Of a stretch of 64,000 nt of DNA, positions 33,398 to 42,318 are shown in pieces. Under the pieces are notes generated by a model, which saw only the letters and a program-made list of their open reading frames with translations, did no database searches and was not told where the DNA came from. Made by a program: the position numbers and the translations under genes. This stretch comes from an uncultured Coriobacteriaceae bacterium (GTDB lineage: Bacteria > Actinomycetota > Coriobacteriia > Coriobacteriales > Atopobiaceae): the NCBI GenBank assembly GCA_902778135.1, contig CACYWP010000007.1, positions 62,001 through 126,000 of the forward strand, given 5' to 3'. Position 1 is the stretch's first letter. Every line of letters starts with the position of its first letter.

Positions 33398-34661
33398 GGG
33401 TTGCAGACGCGGATGCCTCGTGATGGCGGCATTCGTCGCGGTGACGCTTGTGGCGGGTGCCGTCTTCTCGCGCTTTGGCGGCTTTGGGACGGGGCCGTCG
33501 GCTGACGCGCATGAGTTCGCGCGGTATGCGGTGCCCGTTTCCGACCTACGGATTCCCGAGGGCACGCGTGTCGTGGCGCTCGGGGAGGCCACGCATGGCA
33601 ACCGTGAATTCCAAGAGCTCAAGCTCAGCGTGTTCCAGGTCTTGGTGGAGCAGCAGGGGGTGCGCGCCTTCGCGCTGGAGGCGGACTTCGGCGGCTGCGA
33701 GAAGGTGAACCGCTACATCCATGGGGGCGAAGGCACGCTGCAGGAGGCTGTTGGGGACCTCGTCTTCACGATCTATCGCACGGACCAGATGGCCCAGCTC
33801 ATCTCGTGGATGCGCACGTACAACAAGGCTGCGGCCCCCGGCGAGGACCTGCGCTTCTATGGCTTTGACATGCAGAACTATGGGCACGGCTTTGGCCTTC
33901 TTCTGGAGGAGCTGCGTCGGCTGGGGCTCGATGCTGCGGACCTCGAGAACCTCTGGGCGGGCGATGACTTTGCAGAGGGCGTTGGCCCCGAGCAGCTCGA
34001 GGCCGCGTACGAGAAGGTCGCCGAGGCGCTCGAGTCGATGGGCGACGGGGCGGATGCAGGCCTGGCGCTCCAGCTGATCACCTGCCTGAGGCAGAACATC
34101 GAGCTCGGAAGGCTGGTCGATTCTCCCGAGGGCTATGGAGCGCGGGACCGCCTCATGGCGCAGAACGTGTCGTGGATTCTCTCCCAGGAGGAGGCGCGCG
34201 GCAACCGCTGCATCTTCGTCTCGGCGCACAGCGGCCACATCGAGCAGCAGGGCTCCTATGGCCCCGACGACAAGGTGATGGGCAACCTCATTGCCGATGA
34301 GCTAGGGGAGGCGTACTACGCCATTGGCACCGACTTTCACAGGGCGACCGTCAACCTGCCCAAGAATGATGGTCGGCGCATGACGCACACCTTCTACTCG
34401 TACGATCCGCTGGCCAAGGCCGCGGCGGCGTGCGGCTACGAGACCTGCTGGCTCGACTTCGCGCAGGTGCCCAAGGACTCCACGCTGGCTGAGTGCATCG
34501 ACGGGCCCGTCATGATGGGAAGAGTCGGCGAGGGCTTCAGCCCGCTCATGTACGTGCTGCCCCAGGCCTACCGCGTGAAGCGCGAACCGTCGGCGCCCTA
34601 CGACAGCATGATCTTCGTGCCCTACGCCCATCCGACGGAAATCCATGTGGTGCAACCGTAA
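33369..34661 (+). CDS. Membrane-anchored erythromycin-esterase-like protein, copy A
   Basis: 430 residues. A short basic N-terminus is followed by one transmembrane/signal segment (about 18-38), so the domain is outside the membrane. The erythromycin-esterase family core starts LRIPEGTRVVALGEATHGNR, with the conserved E-x-x-H of the active site in GEATHG, then FALEADFGGCEKVNRYIHGG, RFYGFDMQNYG and SAHSGHIEQQGSYGPDDKVMG. Family members hydrolyse macrolide lactones or have unknown substrates; resistance should not be assumed. GGGGAGG precedes the two ATG codons at 33369 and 33372. It is followed by a YdcF-like gene; the same pair recurs at 39883-42210. Confidence 0.85.
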   Translation: MMGRQGKGARGCRRGCLVMAAFVAVTLVAGAVFSRFGGFGTGPSADAHEFARYAVPVSDLRIPEGTRVVALGEATHGNREFQELKLSVFQVLVEQQGVRAFALEADFGGCEKVNRYIHGGEGTLQEAVGDLVFTIYRTDQMAQLISWMRTYNKAAAPGEDLRFYGFDMQNYGHGFGLLLEELRRLGLDAADLENLWAGDDFAEGVGPEQLEAAYEKVAEALESMGDGADAGLALQLITCLRQNIELGRLVDSPEGYGARDRLMAQNVSWILSQEEARGNRCIFVSAHSGHIEQQGSYGPDDKVMGNLIADELGEAYYAIGTDFHRATVNLPKNDGRRMTHTFYSYDPLAKAAAACGYETCWLDFAQVPKDSTLAECIDGPVMMGRVGEGFSPLMYVLPQAYRVKREPSAPYDSMIFVPYAHPTEIHVVQP

Positions 34662-34702
34662 AAAAGCGAGACGTGAGGCAAGAGAGAGGATGCGACGAGA
34701 CG

Positions 34703-35728
34703 ATGACGGATGCGACACTCGACACGGTGCATGCGCTGGGCCCCCTGCTTGCCGGCGTTTGGCTGCTGGCGATTGGCTCGACAATCCTGTGGCCGCAGAG
34801 GTTTCGCAACAGCTTCCTGCTGATGCTCGCCCTGTTGGTGACGATGGTCTTTGCCACGGGCTGCCTTGGTGACGCAGGGCCGACGTTCATGCTCGTAGCC
34901 TTCATGTTGATGATGCTTGCCCTGCTTCTGGTCCCGGTGCTGCTCGTCGTCAACGGCATGCAGATGATTCGCCGGGAGTCGCTTTGCCTTGCGCATTGCC
35001 TTTCGTTGGCACTTGGCTTGTTCGTGGGTGCAGGGGAGATTGCGGCGATCGTGTACGTGTTCGGCCTTGACGGAAGCGCTGCCTATGGGACGGTGGGCCC
35101 TTGGGTCATGCTCCTTTCGATGACCGTGTTCTACTTCAGTTGCCTGGTCCTGTGCTTTGTCGTGTATACGGTGTTCATCCAGGTCCTGCCGCGCAGGACG
35201 AACTTTGATTTCGTGATTATCCACGGCTGTGGCCTCATGGGCGGAGAGAGGCTCACCAAGCTCCTCTCCAATAGGGTGGACAGGGCGATTGAGATCTACC
35301 GGCAATGCAAGAAGAAGCCGATCATCATTCCCAGTGGTGGCCAAGGCGCCGACGAGAAGGTGAGCGAGGCCGAGGCGATGGGACGATACCTCGTTGAGCA
35401 TGGCGTGCCGGAGGAGAGCATCGTCTTGGAGGACCGCTCGGTCACGACGAGGGAGAACCTGCTCAACTCGAAGGCGATCGTCGATGCGCGGGGTGGGGGC
35501 AAGACGGCGCTGGTGTCGAGCAACTACCACGTGTACCGTTGCCTGAGAATTGCGCGCGAGGTGGGGCTTTCCTGCACGGGCGTGGGGGCTAAGACGGCGC
35601 TCTACTACTGGCCGTCAGCGCTGATTCGCGAGTTCATTGCGGTCTTTCTCACGAGGGGCTTCCTCGTGAGGGCACTCGTGGGATATGCGCTGTTCATGAG
35701 TCCGATGCTGCTCGCGTTGTTTGGGTAG
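34703..35728 (+). CDS. Membrane YdcF-like protein (DUF218), copy A
   Basis: 341 residues. About five transmembrane segments fill the first half (near 8-28, 36-56, 62-85, 95-118 and 128-150). Then comes the DUF218 domain with FVIIHGCGLMGGERLTKLLS, PIIIPSGGQGADEKVSEAEA, LEDRSVTTRENLLNSK and TALVSSNYHVYRCL, and a final C-terminal membrane segment. The domain probably faces the cytoplasm or membrane surface. ElyC/SanA/YdcF relatives are linked to envelope homeostasis, but the reaction is unknown. It follows the esterase-like gene by 41 bp. Confidence 0.88.
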   Translation: MTDATLDTVHALGPLLAGVWLLAIGSTILWPQRFRNSFLLMLALLVTMVFATGCLGDAGPTFMLVAFMLMMLALLLVPVLLVVNGMQMIRRESLCLAHCLSLALGLFVGAGEIAAIVYVFGLDGSAAYGTVGPWVMLLSMTVFYFSCLVLCFVVYTVFIQVLPRRTNFDFVIIHGCGLMGGERLTKLLSNRVDRAIEIYRQCKKKPIIIPSGGQGADEKVSEAEAMGRYLVEHGVPEESIVLEDRSVTTRENLLNSKAIVDARGGGKTALVSSNYHVYRCLRIAREVGLSCTGVGAKTALYYWPSALIREFIAVFLTRGFLVRALVGYALFMSPMLLALFG

Positions 35729-35749
35729 CGGTGGGGCGAGCCATGGGAA

Positions 35750-35786
35750 GCGGTCCCGGTCCGAGGATTCTTCGGTCCGGGACCGC
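35750..35786. terminator. Bidirectional terminator between YdcF-like copy A and the SpoIIE gene
   Basis: GCGGTCCCGGTCCGA (35750-35764) pairs with the complementary run ending at 35786 (TCGGTCCGGGACCGC) with one mismatch and a short loop. It lies between convergent genes. Confidence 0.75.
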
Positions 35787-35814
35787 CTTGCCTTCTGGCA
35801 CGCGAACCCGCCTA

Positions 35815-36990
35815 TCAGAAGTAGCTCACCCTGATGCGCTTGCCCATGCGCTCGAGACAACTGGCCAGCTCCTTCACGATGTTCATCTTGATGTTGAAGT
35901 TGATGGGCAGGTCCGGGTTCTGATGCGCGGGGTTCATCGCGCGACCCACATAGAAGTTGATGTCCGTTGCCTCCTCGAACAGCAGCTGGCAGATGCGCGA
36001 GGCGCCGTCGTGGCCGTAGTTCCACTCCTCGTAGGTCTCGTTGGCCTGCAGGTAGTCCTGGGCATACTCCAGCACCCTGCTCATGGTGACGACGCCCTCC
36101 GTCACGAGGTCGACCCCCTCGAGCTCGGAGATGGGCGGAATGCCACCCGTCGCCCCCTGCGGAGCCTTGGCCTTCAGCGGCTTGCGAAGGTACTTGGCCG
36201 CGATGGAGGCAGTGGTACCTCCGCAGACGATGCGCTTGCCTTCCTTCGAGAAGAACAGGCTCATCATCTTGTTGCAGTCGTCGGGGTCGGCGGGAGGCCC
36301 GAACAGGATGTTCATGGGCACGCGCTTCCTGATGCGCACGACGGCTGCGGTGGCATCGTCGAGCGGGTGGTAGCCGTAGAGCTTGTCGCACTCGTCCACG
36401 AGCATCGTGCAGAGCACCTTCGCCGTGTAGCCCGTCAGCGACATGTCTGCGACAAACTGGGCGATGTCCTCGCGCTTCCAGTCGTTGTTGTACATGATGT
36501 CCGCGCTTGCATGCGGGCATCCGTCGCTCATGGCAACGAAGATGTCGCCCTCCTGCAGGCGAATCGTGGAGCGATAGATCTTCTTGCCCTCGATGTTCAT
36601 CTCCGTCATGGGATAGTCTGTGACGTCTCCGTCCCTGATGAAGATGACCTCGGGGTTGTCGTACTGGATGAGTTCCGCCGTGTGGTTGCGCACCAGGTTG
36701 ATGATCGTGAAGGTGGAGTAGGCCACGCCGTGCTTGCCCGTGACAGGCAACGTCGCGGCAATGGTGGAGACGCAGTCCTCGATGGAGAGGTCGGCGGCCA
36801 TCATGGTGGAGATGATCTTGGATGTCAGCGTCGAGAGGATGCTCGCCTGCACGCCACTGCCAAGTCCGTCAGCGAGCACGATGATGGTGGAGCCATCCTC
36901 CTTGCTCGCCACGTCCACATGGTCGCCGCAGAGCTCCTCACCTGCATGATTGATGCTCTTGAAGCCGATGTCGGCGCACAGGTCATTCAT
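35815..36990 (-). CDS. SpoIIE-type PP2C serine phosphatase
   Basis: 391 residues. The PP2C metal motifs are visible: GDHVDVASKEDGSTIIVLADGLGSG (first Asp pair, about 22-46), MSDGCPHA (about 154-161) and LDDATAAVVRIR (about 204-215). The C-terminal half (about 225-391) is not catalytic and may bind a partner. The start overlaps the last 8 bases of the sensory hydrogenase gene (ATGAATGA), so translation is coupled. In the families known, this phosphatase acts downstream of the HydS-type hydrogenase in H2- or redox-dependent signalling, removing phosphate from an anti-sigma-antagonist-like protein. The target is not in the window. Confidence 0.88.
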   Translation of the reverse strand: MNDLCADIGFKSINHAGEELCGDHVDVASKEDGSTIIVLADGLGSGVQASILSTLTSKIISTMMAADLSIEDCVSTIAATLPVTGKHGVAYSTFTIINLVRNHTAELIQYDNPEVIFIRDGDVTDYPMTEMNIEGKKIYRSTIRLQEGDIFVAMSDGCPHASADIMYNNDWKREDIAQFVADMSLTGYTAKVLCTMLVDECDKLYGYHPLDDATAAVVRIRKRVPMNILFGPPADPDDCNKMMSLFFSKEGKRIVCGGTTASIAAKYLRKPLKAKAPQGATGGIPPISELEGVDLVTEGVVTMSRVLEYAQDYLQANETYEEWNYGHDGASRICQLLFEEATDINFYVGRAMNPAHQNPDLPINFNIKMNIVKELASCLERMGKRIRVSYF

Positions 36991-38659
36991 TGACGATCGA
37001 CTCCTTCAGCTTGGACAGGGCAATCTTGGTCTCTGCCGTCGTCTCTCCCAGAAGCGAGGCGATCTCCTGCACGATGAGCATCTGCCTCTCGACGACCTTG
37101 TCGGCGACCTCCACCGTCTGGTGGCTGATCTCCTCCTTGCGCTGACGCGCCTCCTCCTCGGCGGTCACGTCGTGCATGATGCAGATGATCATGCGTCCGT
37201 CCTCGGCGGGAACGATCGTCTCGTCCACGTAGCGCTGGTACTCGGCCAGGTACGTCCGCTTGTTGTACACGCCTCGCCCCGAGCGCTTCACGTCCATGAA
37301 CACCTTCGGGTCGAGGATACGCACCACCTGGTCGCCAAGGACGTCCGACGCGAAGCGGATGTTGAGCAGGCGAAGGGCCGCGTCGTTGAGCTGCTGCACC
37401 TCGAGGGTGTCGTTGACGACGATCAGGGCGTTGGGGCTGTTCTTGACGATGGCGTCGGAGAAGCCCTCCGCCTTCTCCATCAGGAACGGCAGGCACATGG
37501 ATATCTCCGCCTTGCCCTGGTAGATTGCGACTGCCTTCTCCCGGCAGGTGTTGTAGCCGCAGGAGCCGCAGTTCAGCTCGTCGCTGGGCTTGAACTTGCC
37601 CATCTCGCGGAGGATCTCGACGAGCTCGTAGTTGGAGGGGGTCCTCTCCGTGCGTCCGATCGGCGTCTGGTACTGCTTCATCAGGGACATGTCCGGTTGG
37701 GCCACGTCGAAGTCACGGCTGCCGGCAAATGTCGACACGGCCATGTAGTCCGAGACGGGGCTGCGGCGGTACTTTTCCATCACGGGGCCGCCGATGCAGC
37801 TTCCGGCGCATGTGGACATCTCGATGAAGCACTTGTGTATCTTGCCCTCGGCGATGTCGTCCAATGCCGCGAGGCAGGCGTCGATGCCATCGAGCGCCAT
37901 GTAGGTGTAGTCGGGCGCGTCCTGTTCCATGGTCTTGAGGATTCCGCCCGGCGTGGGGAAGAAGCGCGCAAGGCTCTGGTCATCCGGGATGACCTCACGC
38001 CTGAGCTCGACCTTCTCCTCCTCGAGCCACCTCGTCAGCTCCTCGAAGGTCAGGGCGACGTCGACGACGTCGCTGTGCTCCGCGGCCTCGTCCTTCTTGG
38101 CGACGCAGGGGCCGACGAACACCGTCTTGGCGCCTGGGATGCGTCGCTTGATGTCCGCGCAGTGCGCCACCATGGGCGACACGACGTCTGCGAGATAGGG
38201 GAGCTGCTCGGGGAAATACTTGCGTATCAGCAGGTTGATGGAATGGCAGCAGGACGAGATGACGATGTCCCGGTTCTCCTCGCGCAGCATGCGATCGTAC
38301 TCCCGCTTGACCATCGTCGCGCCGATGGCGGTCTCCTCGACGTCGTGGAATCCAAGTCTCTTGAGCGCCTCGCGCATCGACTCGATGCCGACGCCCTCGT
38401 AGTTGGCGATGAACGACGGCGCGAGGCTGACCACGACGGGGTCGCCGCTACCGATGAGGACGCGAACCTTTTCGGTGTCGTCCACGATCTGCTTTGCATC
38501 TTGCGGGCAGACGACGAAGCACTGGCCGCAGAGGATGCACTCGTCATCGATGATGTGCGCCTGGCCCGCCGAGAAGCGGATGGATTTGACCGGGCAGTGA
38601 CGGATGCACTTGTAGCAGTTCTTGCAGTTAGACTTCTTCAGCCTCAGACAGCTTGCCAT
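36983..38659 (-). CDS. Sensory [FeFe]-hydrogenase (HydS-type) with PAS domain
   Basis: 558 residues. Two N-terminal 4Fe-4S sites are CKNCYKCIRHC (12-22) and CILCGQCFVVC (41-51). The H-cluster domain keeps the four cluster cysteines: C138 in SSCC, C185 in VGPC, and C284 and C288 in STCAGSC. The L1 motif lacks the Pro-x-Trp of catalytic enzymes (SSCCHSIN). An extra FeS motif CGSCGYNTC follows (about 392-400), then a PAS domain (about 430-535). There is no signal peptide. This architecture and the overlapping SpoIIE phosphatase match group C sensory hydrogenases, thought to sense H2 and regulate hydrogenase genes. Confidence 0.92.
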   Translation of the reverse strand: MASCLRLKKSNCKNCYKCIRHCPVKSIRFSAGQAHIIDDECILCGQCFVVCPQDAKQIVDDTEKVRVLIGSGDPVVVSLAPSFIANYEGVGIESMREALKRLGFHDVEETAIGATMVKREYDRMLREENRDIVISSCCHSINLLIRKYFPEQLPYLADVVSPMVAHCADIKRRIPGAKTVFVGPCVAKKDEAAEHSDVVDVALTFEELTRWLEEEKVELRREVIPDDQSLARFFPTPGGILKTMEQDAPDYTYMALDGIDACLAALDDIAEGKIHKCFIEMSTCAGSCIGGPVMEKYRRSPVSDYMAVSTFAGSRDFDVAQPDMSLMKQYQTPIGRTERTPSNYELVEILREMGKFKPSDELNCGSCGYNTCREKAVAIYQGKAEISMCLPFLMEKAEGFSDAIVKNSPNALIVVNDTLEVQQLNDAALRLLNIRFASDVLGDQVVRILDPKVFMDVKRSGRGVYNKRTYLAEYQRYVDETIVPAEDGRMIICIMHDVTAEEEARQRKEEISHQTVEVADKVVERQMLIVQEIASLLGETTAETKIALSKLKESIVNE

Positions 38660-39030
38660 AGATTCCCCCAGTGCTTCGATTCAAGGGCTCATGGTCTCTG
38701 GGACCATCATGTCTCTAGCATAGTGTATCGCCGTTAATGCCTGTGACTGGCTAGCAAACTCTCCCCGCCAATCCTCCCAGAGGGGTCGCGCCGACCGTTG
38801 GCAGCCGCTTTCTGCCTTGGTTTGCATCAAGGCACGGAAGGATGCTACGCTGGGGCTGCCGTTCAGGGCGGAGGGCCTTGTCGGGGCGACTATCCAAGGG
38901 GATGTCTTTTTGGTCATTGTTCTGTAGGGAACGCACAACCGCAGATTGATTCTGGGAGGGGCATGGAAGATGTCCCCTGGCCAGTTGCGTTCCAAGCCAA
39001 TGCCTCGTATGAACACTCACAGAACAGGAT
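38660..39030. other. 371-bp divergent intergenic region, hydrogenase versus methyltransferase
   Basis: ATGGTC-N5-GACCAT (38691-38707) is a palindrome near the hydrogenase start and could be an operator. TGCCTTG-N8-CAAGGCA (38813-38834) is a second one. A minus-strand TATGCT near 38715 is a possible -10. An open frame at 38798-39034 has unlikely composition and no ribosome site, so I do not call it. Confidence 0.4.
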
Positions 39031-39753
39031 ATGACCATGGACTTCCCCAAGTCTTCCACCTTTCCCCCATCAATCGTGCTCGAGAAGAGCATGGGACCCA
39101 ACCCGCTGAAGCTCTGCGAGGAGCTGCTTGACGGTGTCGGACTGCCCGCAGGCTCGGTCGTGCTTGACCTTGGCAGCGGCACGGGACTCACCAGCGTGCT
39201 CATGGCGCGTGAGTATGGCCTGATGGTGTATGCCGCCGACCTCTGGAGCGAGCCGGGCGAGAACATGCGCTTCTTCGAGGGCATGGGGCTCACCAACCGA
39301 CAGATCGTCCCCCTCAAGGTCGATGCCACCGCGCTGCCCTTTGCGACCGAGTTCTTCGATGCCGTGGTGAGCGTCGACTCCTACAACTACTTCGGTCGTG
39401 ACCCGGCGTACCTGGGCACGTGCCTTTTGCCTCTGGTCAGGCGGGGAGGCATGCTGCTCTTCTCCATCCCCGGCATGGTGCGCGACTGTCATGACGACCT
39501 GCCGGCGTGCCTGCTCGCGTCGTGGACGCCCGAGCAGCTCGACTACATGCACGACATGGTCTGGTGGCGCCGCAACCTCGAGCAGACCGAGGGCGTGCAG
39601 GTCGTCGACATGCACGAGATGGCCTGCACCGCCGAGGCGTGGGCCGACTGGATCGCATGCGACAACGACTATGCGCGTGGTGACCGTGCCGCCGTCGAGG
39701 CGGGTGCGCTCGACTACCTCAACACGATCGCCGTCGTGATGAGACGCCGATAG
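39031..39753 (+). CDS. Class I SAM-dependent methyltransferase
   Basis: 240 residues, cytosolic. The SAM-binding motif I is VVLDLGSGTGLTS (about 43-55). Post-I acidic region VYAADLW and motif II around LPFATEFFDAVVSVDSYNYF follow. The C-terminal half is specific and has WTPEQLDYMHDMVWWRR. The layout resembles small-molecule (UbiE/arsenite/malonyl-type) methyltransferases, but the substrate cannot be told. AGGA precedes ATG 39031; ATG 39037 is a possible alternative. It is monocistronic between the hydrogenase and the second cassette. Confidence 0.85.
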   Translation: MTMDFPKSSTFPPSIVLEKSMGPNPLKLCEELLDGVGLPAGSVVLDLGSGTGLTSVLMAREYGLMVYAADLWSEPGENMRFFEGMGLTNRQIVPLKVDATALPFATEFFDAVVSVDSYNYFGRDPAYLGTCLLPLVRRGGMLLFSIPGMVRDCHDDLPACLLASWTPEQLDYMHDMVWWRRNLEQTEGVQVVDMHEMACTAEAWADWIACDNDYARGDRAAVEAGALDYLNTIAVVMRRR

Positions 39754-39760
39754 GCTTGTT

Positions 39761-39796
39761 GGCGCGCAGCCTCTCGCCACCCGGAGGCTGCGCGCC
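39761..39796 (+). terminator. Terminator hairpin after the methyltransferase gene
   Basis: GGCGCGCAGCCTC (39761-39773) pairs perfectly with GAGGCTGCGCGCC (39784-39796) over a 10-base loop. No T-run is evident. Confidence 0.55.
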
Positions 39797-39882
39797 GTCC
39801 GATGGATTATGCTGGTGGCTGCATGCACCATGGTTCGGCAGAACAGCGATAGTGGCGATCGTCCGAGAGGGAGGCGCGGTCG

Positions 39883-41172
39883 ATGAGCAGGCATATGGGC
39901 GGAACCAAACGACGCGGGCATGGTTGCCTACGCGTGGCGCTGGGGCTGCTGGTGGTGCTCGGGGTGGCGGGAGGCGTCTTCTCCCGCTTCGGCGGCTTCG
40001 GGACGGGGCCCTCCGCGGATGCGGAGGAGTTCGCGCGCCATGCGCAGCCGGTGGACGACCTCGAGATTCCCGAGGGGACGCGTGTCGTGGCCCTCGGCGA
40101 GGCGACGCACGGAAATCGCGAGTTCCAGCGGCTCAAGCTGGATGTGTTCAAGATCCTGGTCGAGCGCTTTGGCGTGCGTGCCTTCGCGTTGGAGGGCGAC
40201 TTTGGCGGATGCGAGGCAGTCAACCGCTACATCCACGGTGGAGAGGGCACGGCCGAGGAGGCCGCGGCTGCCATCGGGTTTGCCATCTATCGCACCGACG
40301 AGATGGCCGATCTCGTCTCGTGGATGCGCGCATACAATGAGACGGCGGCTCCGGGAGATGACCTGCGCTTCTATGGCTTTGACATGCAGCGCTACCAGCG
40401 CAGCTACCTGTTCCTCGTCGAGGAGGTGCGTCGGCTGGGGCTTGATGCCCAACCCCTCGAGGACCTCTGGGCAGGCGATGACTTCGCGGAGGGCGTCGGC
40501 CCGGACCAGAGGGAGGCTGCGTATGACGAGGTCGAGGGGGAGCTTGCGACGTTGGACGACGCGTCCGACGCAAGCCTAGCGCTTCACCTGATCGACTGCC
40601 TCCGACAGAACATCGAGCTGGGAAGGCTCGTCGACTCTCCTGACGGCTATGGCGTACGCGACCGCCTCATGGCCCAGAACGTGCAGTGGATCCTTGGCCA
40701 GGAGGAGGTGCGAGGGAACTCGTGCGTCTTCGTCTCGGCGCACAACGGCCACATCGAGCAGAACGGGTCGTACGGTCCCGACGACAAGGTGATGGGCCAC
40801 CTCCTTGCCGACGAGCTGGGGGATGCCTACTACGCCATCGGCACCGACTTCTTCAGGGCCGAGGTCAACCTGCCACGCGGTGACGGGCGCATGACGCACA
40901 CGTTCTACTCCTATGACCCCCTTGCCAAGGCAGCCAAGGAGGATGGGTACGAGACATGCTGGCTCGACTTCGCGCGCGTGCCCGAGGACTCGAGCCTGCG
41001 AGCCAGCATCGATGGGCCTATCATGATGGGCAGCATCGGCGAGGGGTTCAGCCCGCTCATGTACCTCCTGCCCCAGACCTATCGCGTGAGACGCGAGCCG
41101 ACGGGCCCCTATGACAGCATGGTCTTCGTGCCGAACGCGACCCCGACCGTGATAGTCGACGCCGATGCCTGA
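39883..41172 (+). CDS. Membrane-anchored erythromycin-esterase-like protein, copy B
   Basis: 429 residues, clearly paralogous to the protein at 33369 along its whole length. The same single membrane segment is near 20-40 and followed by RFGGFGTGPSADAEEFA. It shares VVALGEATHGNREFQ, EGDFGGCEAVNRYIHGGEG, RFYGFDMQRYQR and SAHNGHIEQNGSYGPDDKV. The active-site E-x-x-H is kept. GAGAGGGAGG lies upstream of the ATG. Unlike copy A it has no small membrane proteins in front and no TetR-type operator nearby, so the copies may be expressed under different conditions. Confidence 0.85.
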   Translation: MSRHMGGTKRRGHGCLRVALGLLVVLGVAGGVFSRFGGFGTGPSADAEEFARHAQPVDDLEIPEGTRVVALGEATHGNREFQRLKLDVFKILVERFGVRAFALEGDFGGCEAVNRYIHGGEGTAEEAAAAIGFAIYRTDEMADLVSWMRAYNETAAPGDDLRFYGFDMQRYQRSYLFLVEEVRRLGLDAQPLEDLWAGDDFAEGVGPDQREAAYDEVEGELATLDDASDASLALHLIDCLRQNIELGRLVDSPDGYGVRDRLMAQNVQWILGQEEVRGNSCVFVSAHNGHIEQNGSYGPDDKVMGHLLADELGDAYYAIGTDFFRAEVNLPRGDGRMTHTFYSYDPLAKAAKEDGYETCWLDFARVPEDSSLRASIDGPIMMGSIGEGFSPLMYLLPQTYRVRREPTGPYDSMVFVPNATPTVIVDADA

Positions 41173-41187
41173 CGGAGGGTGACCACG

Positions 41188-42210
41188 ATGGATTCGACGC
41201 TCGACGCCTTGCGGACGGTGGGTCCGTTCTTTGCCGTTGTCTGGCTGCTGACGATCGGGTCGGCGCTGCTGTGGCCCCAGAGGTACCGCAACAGCCTGCT
41301 TCTGATGTTCGCCCTGATAGTTACGATGGTGTTCGCCGCCGGTTGCCTTGGCAGCTTGGGGCCGACCTTCCTGCTGGTCAGCTTCCTGCTTGTGATGCTT
41401 GCGCTGCTGCTGGTGCCCCTGCTGCTCGTCATCAACGGCATCGTGATGATTCGACGGGAATCGCTCTGCCTTGCGCACTGCCTGTCACTGGGGCTGGGTC
41501 TGGTTGTCGGGGCGGGCGAGCTCTCTGCCGTCGCGTACGTGCTGGAGCTCGACGGAACCTCCCCCGGCGAGCCCTTGAATCCCTGGCTCATGCTCCTCTC
41601 GCTCACCGTCTTCTACTTCAGCTTCCTCGTGCTGAGCTTCGTCGCGTATACAGTGTTCATCCAGGTTCTGCCCCGCAGGATGAACTTCGACTACGTGATC
41701 ATCCACGGCTGTGGCCTGGCAGGTGGGGAGCGCCTCACCAAGCTGCTCTCCAATCGGGTGGACAAGGCGATGGAGATCTATGGCAAGTGTCGGGTGAAGC
41801 CGCTCATCATCCCCAGTGGTGGGCAGGGTCCGGACGAGAGGGTCTCCGAGGCAGAGGCGATGGGCAGGTATCTGCTTGCCCACGGGGTGCCCCAGGAGAG
41901 CATCGCCCTGGAGGACCAGTCGGCTACGACCAGGGAGAACCTGCTCAACTCCAAGGCGATCATCGACGCGCGCGGTGGCGGGAGGACGGCCCTCGTCTCG
42001 AGCAACTATCACGTATACCGCTGCCTGCGATATGCACGCGAGGTGGGACTCGCCTGCACGGGAATCGGGGCATGGACCGCGCTCTACTACTGGCCGTCTG
42101 CCCTCATCCGAGAGTTCATCGCGGTGTTTCTGACGAGGAGGTTCCTCGTCTGGGCACTCGGCGGGTACGTGCTGCTCGTCGGGCCAATCGCCTTTGTGCT
42201 CTTCGGGTAG
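41188..42210 (+). CDS. Membrane YdcF-like protein (DUF218), copy B
   Basis: 340 residues, paralogue of the protein at 34703 with the same plan: about five N-terminal membrane segments, then YVIIHGCGLAGGERLTKLLS, PLIIPSGGQGPDERVSEAEA, LEDQSATTRENLLNSK, ALVSSNYHVYRCLR and a last membrane segment. The ATG at 41188 has GGAGGG upstream and matches the start of copy A; a GTG at 41179 is in frame. It lies 15 bp after copy B of the esterase-like gene, the same order as copy A. Confidence 0.88.
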   Translation: MDSTLDALRTVGPFFAVVWLLTIGSALLWPQRYRNSLLLMFALIVTMVFAAGCLGSLGPTFLLVSFLLVMLALLLVPLLLVINGIVMIRRESLCLAHCLSLGLGLVVGAGELSAVAYVLELDGTSPGEPLNPWLMLLSLTVFYFSFLVLSFVAYTVFIQVLPRRMNFDYVIIHGCGLAGGERLTKLLSNRVDKAMEIYGKCRVKPLIIPSGGQGPDERVSEAEAMGRYLLAHGVPQESIALEDQSATTRENLLNSKAIIDARGGGRTALVSSNYHVYRCLRYAREVGLACTGIGAWTALYYWPSALIREFIAVFLTRRFLVWALGGYVLLVGPIAFVLFG

Positions 42211-42318
42211 CGAGTCATGCGAGCGTATGCGGGTGGGGCAACAAGGCGTTGCTCGACGCGATGACGTGACGCCCGTACACTCGATGGCAGATGGTTCACG
42301 CAAGGAGGAGGTGCCACC

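Noticed and set aside
38798-39034. 78-aa frame before the methyltransferase
   Set aside because: Composition is Gly/Cys-rich without a domain; no ribosome site.
33369-41172. Macrolide resistance function for the two erythromycin-esterase-like proteins
   Set aside because: The family is broad; the membrane anchor, pairing with YdcF-like proteins and duplication argue for an envelope role. Resistance cannot be claimed from sequence.
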